The notes under the pieces are model-generated. The model saw only the letters and a list, made by a program, of their open reading frames with translations, did not search any database and was not told where the DNA came from. DNA of 45,145 nt. Origin: JBBECF01 sp040881945 (GTDB taxonomy: Bacteria; Pseudomonadota; Alphaproteobacteria; Dongiales; Dongiaceae). Position numbers and translations under genes: made by a program. The stretch covers positions 1 to 45,145 of the forward strand of contig JBBECF010000023.1 in the NCBI GenBank assembly GCA_040881945.1. Direction: 5' to 3'. Positions 1-9,063 of this stretch are shown here, one piece after another (the stretch's first letter is position 1; each line of letters starts with the position of its first letter).

Positions 1-651
1 GCGCTGCCGGACTGGACGCAGACGCTCGGCATGACCTTCTCGGTGATGCTGTGGATGCCGTCCTGGGGCGGCATGATCAACGGCGTGATGACGCTCGCCG
101 GCGCCTGGGACAAGCTGCGCACCGACCCCGTCCTGCGCCTGCTCGTCACCTCGGTGGCGTTCTACGGCATGTCGACCTTCGAGGGGCCGGTAATGTCGAT
201 CAAGGCGGTGAACTCGCTCAGCCACTACACCGACTGGACGATCGGGCACGTCCATTCCGGGGCGCTCGGCTGGGTCGCCTTCGTCAGCTTCGGCGCCGTT
301 TACCACCTGGTGCCGCCGCTGTGGAAGCGGCAGCAACTCTACAGCCTGCGCCTGGTCGCCACGCACTACTGGATCGCCACCATCGGCATCGTTCTCTACA
401 TCACGGCGATGTGGATCTCCGGCATCATGCAGGGGCTGATGTGGCGCGCCTACGACGAACTCGGCTTCCTGCAGTATTCGTTCATCGAGACCGTCGAGGC
501 GATGCACCCGTATTACGTGATCCGCGCGCTCGGCGGCGTTTTGTTCCTCGCCGGGGCGCTGGTCATGGTCTACAACCTGTGGCGCACGGCGCGCGGCGAT
601 GTCCGCGCCGAGGCCCCCTATGTCGGCGCCCGCGCGCCGGCCGCCGGCTAG
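1..651 (+). CDS. ccoN: cbb3-type cytochrome c oxidase subunit I, 3' part
   Basis: This is the C-terminal 216 codons of the catalytic haem-copper subunit of the cbb3 terminal oxidase, which reduces O2 at high affinity in the inner membrane. The reading frame is open from base 1, so the start lies outside the window. The visible part has several hydrophobic segments and typical late-CcoN sequence, including MSTFEGPVMSIKAVNSLSHY and WTIGHVHSGALGW, whose histidines fall in the haem-ligand region of the family. It is followed after 11 nt by ccoO, with a GGGAGGG ribosome-binding site in between. Identification is firm; only the truncation limits the description. Confidence 0.96.
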   Translation, partial: ALPDWTQTLGMTFSVMLWMPSWGGMINGVMTLAGAWDKLRTDPVLRLLVTSVAFYGMSTFEGPVMSIKAVNSLSHYTDWTIGHVHSGALGWVAFVSFGAVYHLVPPLWKRQQLYSLRLVATHYWIATIGIVLYITAMWISGIMQGLMWRAYDELGFLQYSFIETVEAMHPYYVIRALGGVLFLAGALVMVYNLWRTARGDVRAEAPYVGARAPAAG

Positions 652-662
652 GGAGGGCCCCG

Positions 663-1397
663 ATGCTCCGCCACCACGCCAAGCTCGAACGCAACGTAGT
701 CCTCCTGATCGTCGGCATCCTCCTCACCGTGGCGATCGGCGGGCTGGTCGAAATCGTGCCGCTGTTCACCATCGACGAGACCATCGAGCCGGTCGAGGGC
801 GTGCGCCCGTACGCGCCGCTCGAGCTGACTGGACGCAACATCTACGTCCGCGAGGGCTGCTACGTCTGCCACAGCCAGCAGGTGCGCCCGTTCCGCGACG
901 AGGTCGAACGCTACGGCCACTACAGCCTGGCCGCCGAGAGCCTGTATGACCGCCCGTTCCAGTGGGGGTCGAAGCGGACCGGCCCCGACCTCGCCCGCGT
1001 CGGTGGCAAGTACACGAACCAGTGGCACGCCGCGCACATGACGGGGCCGCGCGTCGTCGTCCCGGAATCGATCATGCCGGGCTATCCGGCGCTCGCCCGG
1101 ACCGGGCTCGACTATGCCGACATGGCGGCGCATCTGGCGACGCTGCGCGCGCTCGGCGTGCCCTACGACGACGCGATGGTCGCGAACGCGGTCGCCGATA
1201 TCGAGGCGCAAGCGTCCGCGGACGCCGACGCCGCCGGCCTGCTCGAGCGCTATCCCGGCGCCATGGTCGGCGATTTCGACGGCGACCCGGCCCGCGTCAC
1301 CGAGCTCGACGCACTGATCGCCTATCTCCAGGTGCTCGGCCGGATGGTCGATTTCACGACCTACCGGCCCGAATACGCGGCGCCGGGCGGGGGCTGA
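663..1397 (+). CDS. ccoO: cbb3 oxidase mono-haem cytochrome c subunit II
   Basis: The 244-aa product is the membrane-anchored cytochrome c subunit that passes electrons to CcoN. It has an N-terminal membrane anchor (about residues 11-34) and one haem c site, CYVCH, at residues 66-70, followed by the typical QQVRPFRDEVERYGHYSLA stretch. A probable axial methionine lies in ESIMPGYP. I chose the ATG at 663 because it follows a strong GGGAGGG site and gives the family's usual N-terminus; the open frame extends further upstream only as a shadow of ccoN. The ccoQ start follows 3 nt after the stop codon. Confidence 0.97.
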   Translation: MLRHHAKLERNVVLLIVGILLTVAIGGLVEIVPLFTIDETIEPVEGVRPYAPLELTGRNIYVREGCYVCHSQQVRPFRDEVERYGHYSLAAESLYDRPFQWGSKRTGPDLARVGGKYTNQWHAAHMTGPRVVVPESIMPGYPALARTGLDYADMAAHLATLRALGVPYDDAMVANAVADIEAQASADADAAGLLERYPGAMVGDFDGDPARVTELDALIAYLQVLGRMVDFTTYRPEYAAPGGG

Positions 1398-1400
1398 GCG

Positions 1401-1556
1401 ATGTCGCTGGCGGAGTTGAGCGCGCTCGCCCGGTCGCTGTGGGTGGTCTGGCTGATGGTGCTGTTCCTGGGCATCGTGGCCTGGGCGTTCTGGCCGAAGA
1501 ACAAGGACCGCTTCCGCGGCTACGGCGAGATTCCCTTCAAGGACGAGGAGCGTTAG
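1401..1556 (+). CDS. ccoQ: cbb3 oxidase small subunit CcoQ
   Basis: This 51-aa protein has a single membrane helix (about residues 11-31, WVVWLMVLFLGIVAWAFWP) followed by a short polar tail containing NKDRF and ending in DEER. Size, topology and position between ccoO and ccoP match CcoQ/FixQ, the small subunit that stabilises CcoP in the complex. The stop codon lies 3 nt before the ccoP start. It is too short for many gene callers and is easily missed. Confidence 0.92.
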   Translation: MSLAELSALARSLWVVWLMVLFLGIVAWAFWPKNKDRFRGYGEIPFKDEER

Positions 1557-1559
1557 GGC

Positions 1560-2429
1560 ATGGCGACGAAGGTGGAGAGGGACGCCGTCACCGGCCAGGA
1601 GACGACCGGCCACGAATGGGACGGCATCAAGGAGCTCAATACGCCGCTGCCGACCTGGTGGCTCTATGTCTTCTACGCCACCATCGTCTGGTCGATCGGC
1701 TACTGGGTCGTCTATCCGGCCTGGCCGAGCCTGACCGGTTACACCCGCGGCGTCATCGGCTATTCCTCGCGCGCCGACCTGGCCGCGCGCCTGGATCAGG
1801 CCACCGAGGCGCGGCGCGGCTGGACCGACCGGCTGGAGGCCGCGGCGGTCGAAGACATCGCCGCCGACCCCGAGTTGCTGCGCTATTCCATGAACGGCGG
1901 GCGCGCCGTGTTCGCCGACAACTGCGCGCCGTGCCACGGCAGCGGCGGCCAGGGCGCGCCGGGCTTCCCCAACCTCGTCGACGATAGCTGGATCTGGGGC
2001 GGCGACCTCGCCGCCATCCAGCAGACCGTCCGCTTCGGCGTGCGCTCGGGACACGACGAGACGCGCGTCTCGGAAATGCCGCGTTTCGGGGTTGACGACA
2101 TGCTCGCCGATCCCGACATCGCGGACGTGGCCCAGTTCGTCCTGTCCCTGACGAACCGCGCCGCCGACCCGGCCGCGGCCGAGCACGGCGCCACGGTATT
2201 CGCGGACAACTGCGCCGCCTGCCACGGCGAGACCGGCGGCGGCATGGCGGAGCTCGGCGCGCCCAGCCTCAACGACGACATCTGGCTGTTCGGCGGCGAG
2301 CCCGACGACATCTTGGCCCAGGTGCGCAGCCCGCAGCACGGCGTCATGCCGGCCTGGCAGGGCCGCCTCGACGAGGCCGCGATCAAGATGGCGACGGTCT
2401 ATGTCCACTCCCTAGGCGGCGGACAATAA
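1560..2429 (+). CDS. ccoP: cbb3 oxidase di-haem cytochrome c subunit III
   Basis: The 289-aa di-haem cytochrome c is the electron entry point of the cbb3 oxidase. The N-terminus carries the family signature HEWDGIKELNTPLPTWW, followed by one membrane helix (about 33-53). Two periplasmic cytochrome c domains follow, with CAPCH at 122-126 and CAACH at 218-222. The length is normal for the family. It completes the ccoNOQP structural set, and the maturation gene ccoG begins 16 nt downstream. Confidence 0.97.
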   Translation: MATKVERDAVTGQETTGHEWDGIKELNTPLPTWWLYVFYATIVWSIGYWVVYPAWPSLTGYTRGVIGYSSRADLAARLDQATEARRGWTDRLEAAAVEDIAADPELLRYSMNGGRAVFADNCAPCHGSGGQGAPGFPNLVDDSWIWGGDLAAIQQTVRFGVRSGHDETRVSEMPRFGVDDMLADPDIADVAQFVLSLTNRAADPAAAEHGATVFADNCAACHGETGGGMAELGAPSLNDDIWLFGGEPDDILAQVRSPQHGVMPAWQGRLDEAAIKMATVYVHSLGGGQ

Positions 2430-2445
2430 GCTGGCCGAACACACC

Positions 2446-3903
2446 ATGGCCGCGCCCTTGGTAGCGGGCCCCGTTGCCGACGAGCCGCCGTTCTACGTCG
2501 ACCGCGTCAAGGTCTATCCGCAGAAGGTGGTCGGGCGGTTCCGCCGCCTGAAATGGGCGGCGCTGGGCGGCCTGCTGGCGATCTACTACCTGGTGCCGTG
2601 GATCCGCTGGGACCGCGGGCCCGGCGCCGCCGACCAGGCGGTGCTGATCGACATGCCCGGCCGGCGCGCCTACTTCTTCTTCATCGAGATCTGGCCGCAG
2701 GAGGTCTATTACCTCACCGGCCTCCTCATCCTCGGCGCCTTCGGCCTGTTCCTGGCGACCTCGGTCGCCGGGCGGGTGTGGTGCGGCTTCGCCTGTCCGC
2801 AGACGGTATGGACCGATCTCTACATGTGGGTCGAGCGCCTGATCGAGGGCGACCGCAACAAGCGCATCAAGCTCGACCAGGCGCCGCTTGGGCTCGCGAA
2901 GGCGGCCAGGAAGGTCGCCAAGCACGGCGCCTGGCTGCTCATCGCGCTGGCCACCGGCGGCGCCTGGATCATGTACTTCAACGATGCGCCGACGGTCGTC
3001 GGCGACCTCTTCACCGGCCGGGCCAGCGTCGCGGTGTACGGCTTCGTCGGCCTGTTCTCCGCCACCACCTATCTGCTCGCCGGCTGGGCGCGCGAGCAGA
3101 TGTGCATCTACATGTGCCCGTGGCCGCGCTTCCAAGCCGCCATGTTCGACGAGCACTCCCTGCTCATCACCTACGAGGATTGGCGGGGCGAGCCGCGCGG
3201 CCACGTCAGGGCGGGGACCTCGGTCGCCGAGCGGGCGGCGCAAGGGGGCGGCCACTGCATCGACTGCGGCCTGTGCGTCCGCGTCTGCCCGACCGGCATC
3301 GACATCCGCGACGGCCAGCAGCTCGCCTGCATCGGCTGCGCGCTGTGCGTCGACGCCTGCAACGGGGTGATGGACCGGATGGGCTGGCCGCGCGACCTCA
3401 TCACTTACGACTCGCTCGCCAACCAGGACGCCCGCGCCGCGGGGCAGACGCCGCGGCTGCGGCTGCTGCGCCCGCGCGTCTTCGTTTATGGGGCGCTGCT
3501 GCTGCTGGTCGGGGCGGCGATGGCGGTCTCGCTCGCCACCCGCTCGACCCTGGACGCGAGCGTGCAGCCCGACCGCGCGCCGCAGTTCGTCGCCCTGACC
3601 GACGGCCGCATCCGCAACGCCTACACCTTCAAGATCCTGAACAAGGCGCGCCAGCCGCACAGCTACGCGCTGAGCGTCGCCGGGATCGAGGGCGCGCGCC
3701 TCGACGTCATCGGCTACGACTCGGACGGGCGGACGGCCGAGCTGCCGGTCGGCGGCGACACGGTCGGCAGCTTTCGCGTCCTGGTCACGGTGCCGCGCGC
3801 GCGGCTGGCCGAGACCGCGACGCCGCTGACCTTCGTCGTCGCCGAGCAAGCGACCGGCCAGGTGGTCGAAAATGAGACGGTCTTTGCCGGCCCGGGCGGC
3901 TGA
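2446..3903 (+). CDS. ccoG: Cytochrome oxidase accessory protein CcoG (RdxA/FixG), membrane ferredoxin
   Basis: This 485-aa polyferredoxin is needed for cbb3 assembly; the family has been linked to copper reduction during delivery to CcoN. Several membrane helices span the N-terminal half, with conserved cysteines in CGFACPQTVW and CIYMCPWPRFQ. Two 4Fe-4S motifs follow in CIDCGLCVRVCP and CIGCALCVDAC. The C-terminal part (about residue 360 on) matches the FixG periplasmic Ig-like domain. The last 32 nt overlap ccoH, which suggests translational coupling within the accessory operon. Confidence 0.95.
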   Translation: MAAPLVAGPVADEPPFYVDRVKVYPQKVVGRFRRLKWAALGGLLAIYYLVPWIRWDRGPGAADQAVLIDMPGRRAYFFFIEIWPQEVYYLTGLLILGAFGLFLATSVAGRVWCGFACPQTVWTDLYMWVERLIEGDRNKRIKLDQAPLGLAKAARKVAKHGAWLLIALATGGAWIMYFNDAPTVVGDLFTGRASVAVYGFVGLFSATTYLLAGWAREQMCIYMCPWPRFQAAMFDEHSLLITYEDWRGEPRGHVRAGTSVAERAAQGGGHCIDCGLCVRVCPTGIDIRDGQQLACIGCALCVDACNGVMDRMGWPRDLITYDSLANQDARAAGQTPRLRLLRPRVFVYGALLLLVGAAMAVSLATRSTLDASVQPDRAPQFVALTDGRIRNAYTFKILNKARQPHSYALSVAGIEGARLDVIGYDSDGRTAELPVGGDTVGSFRVLVTVPRARLAETATPLTFVVAEQATGQVVENETVFAGPGG

Positions 3904-4402
3904 ACCGGGCGGCGGCCGTCGCGGCCTCTGGATCCCCGGGGTCTTCGTCGCCGGTTTCGTGGTCATGCTGGCGGTCAATGCCGCCCTCGTCTATCTCGCC
4001 CTCGACAGTTTCAGCGGCCTCGAGACCGAGGGCGCCTACCGCCGGGGCGTGGCCTACGACGCGACGCTGGCGGCGGCCCGCGCCCAGGGGGAAATGGGCT
4101 GGCGGGTCGCCATCGACGCCACGCCGCTGCCGGCGGCCGACGGCGGGCCGGGGCGCGCCCTCGACCTCGCCGCGACCTTCGCCGACCGCGCCGGCTGGCC
4201 GCTCGGCGACCTTTCGGTGCGGGCGCTTCTGATCCGCCCGACCCATGCCGGCTACGACCTCGAAGTGGCCCTGCCGCATCTCGGGGCCGGCCGTTACGGG
4301 GCACAGGTCCTTCTGCCGCTGCCCGGCCAGTGGGAGCTGCGCCTGGTCGCCGCGCGTGGGGCCGAGACCTGGCAGACCAGTCGCCGCCTGCACCTGCCGT
4401 GA
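3872..4402 (+). CDS. ccoH: Cytochrome oxidase accessory protein CcoH (FixH)
   Basis: The 176-aa membrane protein has one N-terminal helix (about 20-46, IPGVFVAGFVVMLAVNAALV) and a periplasmic beta-rich domain, matching the FixH/CcoH family that takes part in cbb3 assembly. EGAYRRGVAYDATLAAARAQ is the usual conserved FixH stretch after the helix. The gene overlaps the end of ccoG by 32 nt and its stop codon overlaps the GTG start of ccoI (GTGA), so the accessory genes are tightly coupled. Confidence 0.92.
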   Translation: MRRSLPARAAEPGGGRRGLWIPGVFVAGFVVMLAVNAALVYLALDSFSGLETEGAYRRGVAYDATLAAARAQGEMGWRVAIDATPLPAADGGPGRALDLAATFADRAGWPLGDLSVRALLIRPTHAGYDLEVALPHLGAGRYGAQVLLPLPGQWELRLVAARGAETWQTSRRLHLP

Positions 4403-6738
4403 GCGCCGCCTGCCGGCATTGCGGCCTGCCGGTCGCGGCGGCGGAGGCCGGCGCGTTCTGCTGCGCCGGCTGCGCCGCCGCCTACCGCCTGATCGGCGAG
4501 CTCGGGCTCGGCCGCTACTACCGGACGCGGCGCCTCGATCCGGCGTTGCGCGCGCCGCGGCCCGAGGCCGACGAGGTCGCGGTCGATCACGCCGCCTATG
4601 TGCGGCGCGGCGCCGACGGCCTCGCCACCCTGCACTTGCTGGTCGAGGGCCTGCATTGCGGCGCCTGCGTGTGGTTGATCGAATCGGTGCTGGCCCGCCA
4701 GCCCGGCGTCGTCGCCGCGCGGCTGTCGATGACGACGCGGCGGCTGGCGCTGACCTGGCGCGACGGCGCCGCCGACGCCAACGCGCTGGCGGCGGCGGTC
4801 GAACGCCTCGGCTATCGCCTGGTGCCTTACGACCCGGCGGTCCTCGGCGCCGAGGACGAGCGGCGCGACAAGGCGCTGCTGCGGGCGCTGGCGGTGGCCG
4901 GCTTCGCCGCCGCCAACGTCATGCTGCTGTCGGTCTCGGTGTGGTCCGGACACGCCCAGGACATGGGGCCGGCGACGCGCGACTTCCTGCACTGGGTCTC
5001 GGCCCTGATCGCGCTGCCGGCGATCGCCTATGCCGGCCGGCCATTCTTCGCCTCGGCCGCCGCCGCGCTTCGGGCCGGGCGCAGCAACATGGACGTGCCG
5101 ATCTCGGTCGCCATCGTGGTGACGCCGGGGATGAGCCTGATCGAGACCTTCAGCGGCGGGGCGGACGCCTATTTCGACTCGGCGCTGGCACTGCTGTTCT
5201 TCCTGCTGATCGGCCGCTACCTGGACAGCCGGGCGCGCGGGCGGGCGCGCTCGGCGGCGTCGCGGCTGCTCGCCCTGGGCGCCGCGGCGGTGACCGTGAT
5301 CGACGCGGCCGGGCGGCGCACGAGCCGCCTGCCCGCCGAGCTGCGCCCGGGCATGACGGTGCTGGTCCCGGCCGGCGCGCGCCTGGCCGTGGACGGTCGC
5401 GTCCTCGACGGCAGGGGCGACGTCGACACCGGCCTTATCAGCGGCGAATCGGCGCCGGTCGCGGTCGGGCCGGGCGACGCGGTTCTTGCCGGCACGCTCA
5501 ACCTGACCGCGCCGTTGCGCGTCACCGTGACCGCGGTCGGCGAGGACCGCGTGCTCGCCGAGATCGTGCGCCTGATGGAGACGGCGGAGCAGGGCCGGGC
5601 GCGCTACGTGGCGCTCGCCGACCGGGTGGCGCGGCTCTACGCGCCCGTCGTGCATGTCCTCGCCGCGGCCACCTTCGTCGGCTGGCTGACCGTCGCCGGC
5701 GCGGCCTGGCAGACGGCGCTGCTCAACGCCGTCGCCGTCCTGATCATCACCTGCCCGTGCGCCCTCGCCCTGGCGATCCCGGTCGTTCAGGTGGTGGCCA
5801 GCGGCCGGCTGATGCGCCGCGGCGTGCTGCTCAAGTCGGCGACGGCGCTGGAGCGGCTGCGGACCGTCGATACCGTCGTCTTCGACAAGACCGGCACGCT
5901 GACGCGCGGCCGGCTGGCGTTGGCCGGCGAGCCCGATCCCGAGGCGCTGCAAGCCGCCGCCGCGTTGGCCGGCGCCAGCAGCCATCCGCTGGCGCGGGCG
6001 TTGGCGCGTGCCGCACCGCAGGCGCCGGCAGCCGCCGGCGTGCGCGAGACGCCGGGCGCCGGCCTCGCGCTGACCACCGCGGCCGGCGAGGTCCGTCTCG
6101 GCAGCCGCCGCTGGTGCGGCGTGACCGAGGCCGAGACCGACGCCGGGCCCGAGCTGTGGCTGGCCCGGCCCGGACATTCGCCCGCGCGCTTCGTCTTCCG
6201 CGACGAGCCGCGCGAGGATGCGGCCGAGGCCCTCGCCGGGTTGCGCGAGCGCGGCTACGCGATCGAGCTCCTGTCCGGCGACCGGCCGGCGGCGGTCGCC
6301 GCCCTGGCCGCGCGGCTCGGCATCGCGCGCTGGCAAGCCGACTGCGCGCCGGCCGAAAAATGCGCGCGCCTCGCCGCCCTGGCGGCGGCCGGCCGCCGCG
6401 TGCTGATGGTCGGCGACGGCCTCAACGACGCGCCGGCGCTCGCCGCCGCCCATGTCTCGATGTCGCCGGCGACCGCCGCCGACATCAGCCAGACCGCCGC
6501 CGACGTCGTCTTCCAGGGCGACCGCCTGCGCCCGGTGCCGGAAACGCTCGCCGTGGCGCGCGACGCGCACCGTCTGGTCCGACAGAACCTGGCGCTGGCG
6601 ATGCTGTACAATCTGGGGGCGGTGCCTTTGGCGGTGTTCGGTTACGTCACGCCGCTGGTCGCGGCGATCGCCATGTCGAGCTCGTCGCTGCTGGTGATCG
6701 CCAACGCGCTCCGCCTCACCCGCATGAGGGCCGCGTGA
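4399..6738 (+). CDS. ccoI: Copper-translocating P-type ATPase CcoI (FixI)
   Basis: The 779-aa P1B-type ATPase probably exports copper for insertion into CcoN. In order, it has an N-terminal FixI-type cysteine-rich segment (CRHC and FCCAGC), a heavy-metal domain with LHCGACVWLIE, the actuator motif SGES, the membrane metal site CPCALALA, the phosphorylation motif DKTGTLT, the SSHPLA motif, and GDGLNDAPAL. An upstream ATG at 4330 is in frame, but the GTG at 4399 overlaps the ccoH stop and gives the family's usual N-terminus, so I chose it. Its own stop overlaps the ccoS start in the same GTGA arrangement. Confidence 0.95.
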   Translation: MSAACRHCGLPVAAAEAGAFCCAGCAAAYRLIGELGLGRYYRTRRLDPALRAPRPEADEVAVDHAAYVRRGADGLATLHLLVEGLHCGACVWLIESVLARQPGVVAARLSMTTRRLALTWRDGAADANALAAAVERLGYRLVPYDPAVLGAEDERRDKALLRALAVAGFAAANVMLLSVSVWSGHAQDMGPATRDFLHWVSALIALPAIAYAGRPFFASAAAALRAGRSNMDVPISVAIVVTPGMSLIETFSGGADAYFDSALALLFFLLIGRYLDSRARGRARSAASRLLALGAAAVTVIDAAGRRTSRLPAELRPGMTVLVPAGARLAVDGRVLDGRGDVDTGLISGESAPVAVGPGDAVLAGTLNLTAPLRVTVTAVGEDRVLAEIVRLMETAEQGRARYVALADRVARLYAPVVHVLAAATFVGWLTVAGAAWQTALLNAVAVLIITCPCALALAIPVVQVVASGRLMRRGVLLKSATALERLRTVDTVVFDKTGTLTRGRLALAGEPDPEALQAAAALAGASSHPLARALARAAPQAPAAAGVRETPGAGLALTTAAGEVRLGSRRWCGVTEAETDAGPELWLARPGHSPARFVFRDEPREDAAEALAGLRERGYAIELLSGDRPAAVAALAARLGIARWQADCAPAEKCARLAALAAAGRRVLMVGDGLNDAPALAAAHVSMSPATAADISQTAADVVFQGDRLRPVPETLAVARDAHRLVRQNLALAMLYNLGAVPLAVFGYVTPLVAAIAMSSSSLLVIANALRLTRMRAA

Positions 6739-6899
6739 CCGTCCTTCTGTATCTGATCCCGATCGCGCTCGCCCTCGGCCTCGTCGGCCTCGCGGCGTTC
6801 CTGTGGGCGCTGCGCTCGGGCCAGTTCGACGACCTCGACGGCGCCGCCAACCGCATCCTGTTCGACGACGACGATCCGCCGCCGCGCGACGACGGCTGA
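6735..6899 (+). CDS. ccoS: cbb3 oxidase maturation protein CcoS
   Basis: This 54-aa protein has one membrane helix followed by the diagnostic FLWALRSGQFDDLDG and a short acidic tail. That pattern is characteristic of CcoS/FixS, required for cofactor insertion into the cbb3 oxidase. The GTG start overlaps the ccoI stop codon. It is the last gene of the ccoGHIS accessory group; no clear rho-independent terminator is visible in the 81 nt before recG. Confidence 0.94.
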   Translation: MTVLLYLIPIALALGLVGLAAFLWALRSGQFDDLDGAANRILFDDDDPPPRDDG

Positions 6900-6980
6900 C
6901 GGGTCGGCGCCGCGTCCTCCGACTCGCGATTCGTGCTACTAGGATGGTGCTCCGTCCCCCCTCATTCAGCGGTCGTCGTT

Positions 6981-9062
6981 TTGCGCCCCGAGATCCTGTT
7001 TCCCCTGTTCGCCCCGGTGACGAGCCTGCCCGGCCTCGGCCCCCGGCTCGGCCGCCTGGTCGAGCGCCTCGCCGGCGAGCGCGTGGTGTCGCTGTGCTGG
7101 CATCTGCCGAGCGGCGTCATCGACCGCCGCTTCGCGCCGAAGCTGGCCGACGCGCCGGCCGGCGCCATCGTCACCGTGACGGTCGCGGTCGATCGCCACC
7201 TGCCGCCGGGCAACCCGCGCCAGCCCTACAAGGTGCGCTGCCGCGACGACACCGGATTCCTGCACCTGGTTTTCTTCAACGCGCGCCCGGACTACCTGGC
7301 CAAGGTGCTGCCCGAGGGCGAGACGCGGGTGGTCAGCGGCCGCATCGAGCGCTACGGCGCCGAGCTGCAGATGACCCACCCGGATCACATCGGCACGGCG
7401 GCCGAAATCGAAGGCCTGCAACGGGTCGAGCCGGTCTATCCGCTGACCGCCGGGCTGATGCCCAAGGTCCTCGGCAAGGCGATCCAGGCGACGTTGGCGC
7501 GTCTGCCGGACCTGCCGGAATGGATCGACCCGGCCTATTTGCGGCAGCAAGGGTGGCCGGGCTGGCGCGACGCGGTCCTGGCCGCGCACAACCCGCAGGG
7601 CGAGGCCGACCTGTCGCCGGAGACCGCGCCGCGCCAGCGCCTCGCCTTCGACGAGCTGCTCGCCAGCCAGCTCGCCCTGGCGCTGGTGCGGGCGCAGCAG
7701 CGCCGCCGGCCCGGCCAGACGACCGTCGGCGACGGCCGCTTGCGCGCCAAGGCGGTGGTGGCCCTGCCCTTCTCGCTCACCGCCTCGCAAGCCCAGGCGC
7801 TGGCCGAGATCGTCGCCGACATGGCGGCGGAGTCGCGGATGCTGCGCCTGTTGCAGGGCGACGTCGGCAGCGGCAAGACCGTAGTCGCCTTTCTCGCCAT
7901 GCTGAACGCCGTCGAGGCCGGCGCCCAGGCGGCGCTGATGGCGCCGACGGAGATCCTGGCGCGCCAGCATTTCGCCACCATCGAGCCCCTGGCCGCGGCC
8001 GCCGGCGTGCGCGTCGCCCTGCTCACCGGGCGCGACAAGGGCAAGGCGCGGGCCGCGGCGCTGGACGGGCTGGCGGCCGGCGACATCGCGCTGGCGGTCG
8101 GCACCCACGCCCTGTTCCAGGAGGAGGTGCGCTTCCGCGACCTGGCGCTGGCGGTGATCGACGAGCAGCACCGCTTCGGCGTGCATCAGCGCCTGATGCT
8201 GGCCGACAAGGGCCGCGGCGCCGACATCCTGGTGATGACGGCGACGCCGATCCCGCGCACCCTGGCGCTGGCCGCCTACGGCGATCTCGACGTGTCGCGC
8301 CTGACCGAGAAGCCGCCGGGGCGGCTGCCGGTGGACACCCGCACCCTGCCGCTCGAACGGCTCGACGAGGTCGTCGCCGCCGTCGGCCGGGCGGTGCGCC
8401 AGGGCGCCCGCGTCTATTGGGTGTGCCCGCTGGTCGCCGAGTCGGAGGCCGTCGACCTGGCCGCCGCCGAGGAGCGCCATGCCCACCTTCAGGGGCTGTT
8501 CGGGGAACGGGTCGGCCTCGTCCACGGCCGCCTCAAGGGCCCCGGGCGCGACGCCGTGATGGCCGCCTTCGCCGCCGGCCGCCTCGACGTCCTGGTCGCC
8601 ACGACGGTCATCGAGGTCGGCGTCGACGTGCCCGAGGCGACCGTGATGGTCATCGAGCATGCCGAACGGTTCGGCCTCGCCCAGCTCCACCAGCTGCGCG
8701 GCCGCGTCGGCCGCGGCGTCCGGCCGTCGACCTGCCTGCTGCTCTATCAGGCGCCGCTCGGCGCCGCCGCCAAGGCGCGCCTCAGCGTGCTACGCGAGAC
8801 CGAGGACGGCTTCCGCATCGCCGAGGAGGACCTGCGGCTGCGCGGCGCCGGCGAGGTGCTGGGCACGCGGCAGAGCGGCCTGCCCGAGTTCCGCATCGCC
8901 GATCTGGCCGTGCACGGCGAGCTGCTGGCGGCGGCGCGCGACGACGCCCGCCTGATCGTCGAGCGCGACCCCGACCTCGCCGGCCCGCGCGCGGCCGCGC
9001 TGCGCACGCTGCTCTATCTGTTCGAACGCGACGCCGTCGTGAAGACGGTCAGGTCCGGTTGA
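6981..9062 (+). CDS. recG: ATP-dependent DNA helicase RecG
   Basis: RecG remodels stalled replication forks and Holliday junctions. The product (693 aa from the chosen start) has an N-terminal wedge/OB region and two helicase domains with Walker A GDVGSGKT, the DEQH box, TATPIPRTLAL, and motif VI QLRGRVGRG. I chose the TTG at 6981 because it gives the N-terminus RPEILFPLFAPVTSLPGLGP expected for alphaproteobacterial RecG; the ATG at 6933 would add 16 residues of unlikely sequence. The ribosome-binding site is weak. The gene converges on the DUF502 gene with a 1-nt gap. Confidence 0.95.
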   Translation: MRPEILFPLFAPVTSLPGLGPRLGRLVERLAGERVVSLCWHLPSGVIDRRFAPKLADAPAGAIVTVTVAVDRHLPPGNPRQPYKVRCRDDTGFLHLVFFNARPDYLAKVLPEGETRVVSGRIERYGAELQMTHPDHIGTAAEIEGLQRVEPVYPLTAGLMPKVLGKAIQATLARLPDLPEWIDPAYLRQQGWPGWRDAVLAAHNPQGEADLSPETAPRQRLAFDELLASQLALALVRAQQRRRPGQTTVGDGRLRAKAVVALPFSLTASQAQALAEIVADMAAESRMLRLLQGDVGSGKTVVAFLAMLNAVEAGAQAALMAPTEILARQHFATIEPLAAAAGVRVALLTGRDKGKARAAALDGLAAGDIALAVGTHALFQEEVRFRDLALAVIDEQHRFGVHQRLMLADKGRGADILVMTATPIPRTLALAAYGDLDVSRLTEKPPGRLPVDTRTLPLERLDEVVAAVGRAVRQGARVYWVCPLVAESEAVDLAAAEERHAHLQGLFGERVGLVHGRLKGPGRDAVMAAFAAGRLDVLVATTVIEVGVDVPEATVMVIEHAERFGLAQLHQLRGRVGRGVRPSTCLLLYQAPLGAAAKARLSVLRETEDGFRIAEEDLRLRGAGEVLGTRQSGLPEFRIADLAVHGELLAAARDDARLIVERDPDLAGPRAAALRTLLYLFERDAVVKTVRSG

Positions 9063-9063
9063 A

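Noticed and set aside
648..3978. Long minus-strand open frames (586 and 531 codons) across the cco genes
   Set aside because: They are antisense to clearly conserved ccoO, ccoP and ccoG and have Arg/Ala/Gly-rich, low-complexity translations typical of GC-rich antisense frames.
4245..6899. Long alternative + frame and minus frame over ccoI
   Set aside because: Shadow frames of ccoI; only the last 54 codons of the + frame (ccoS) are real.
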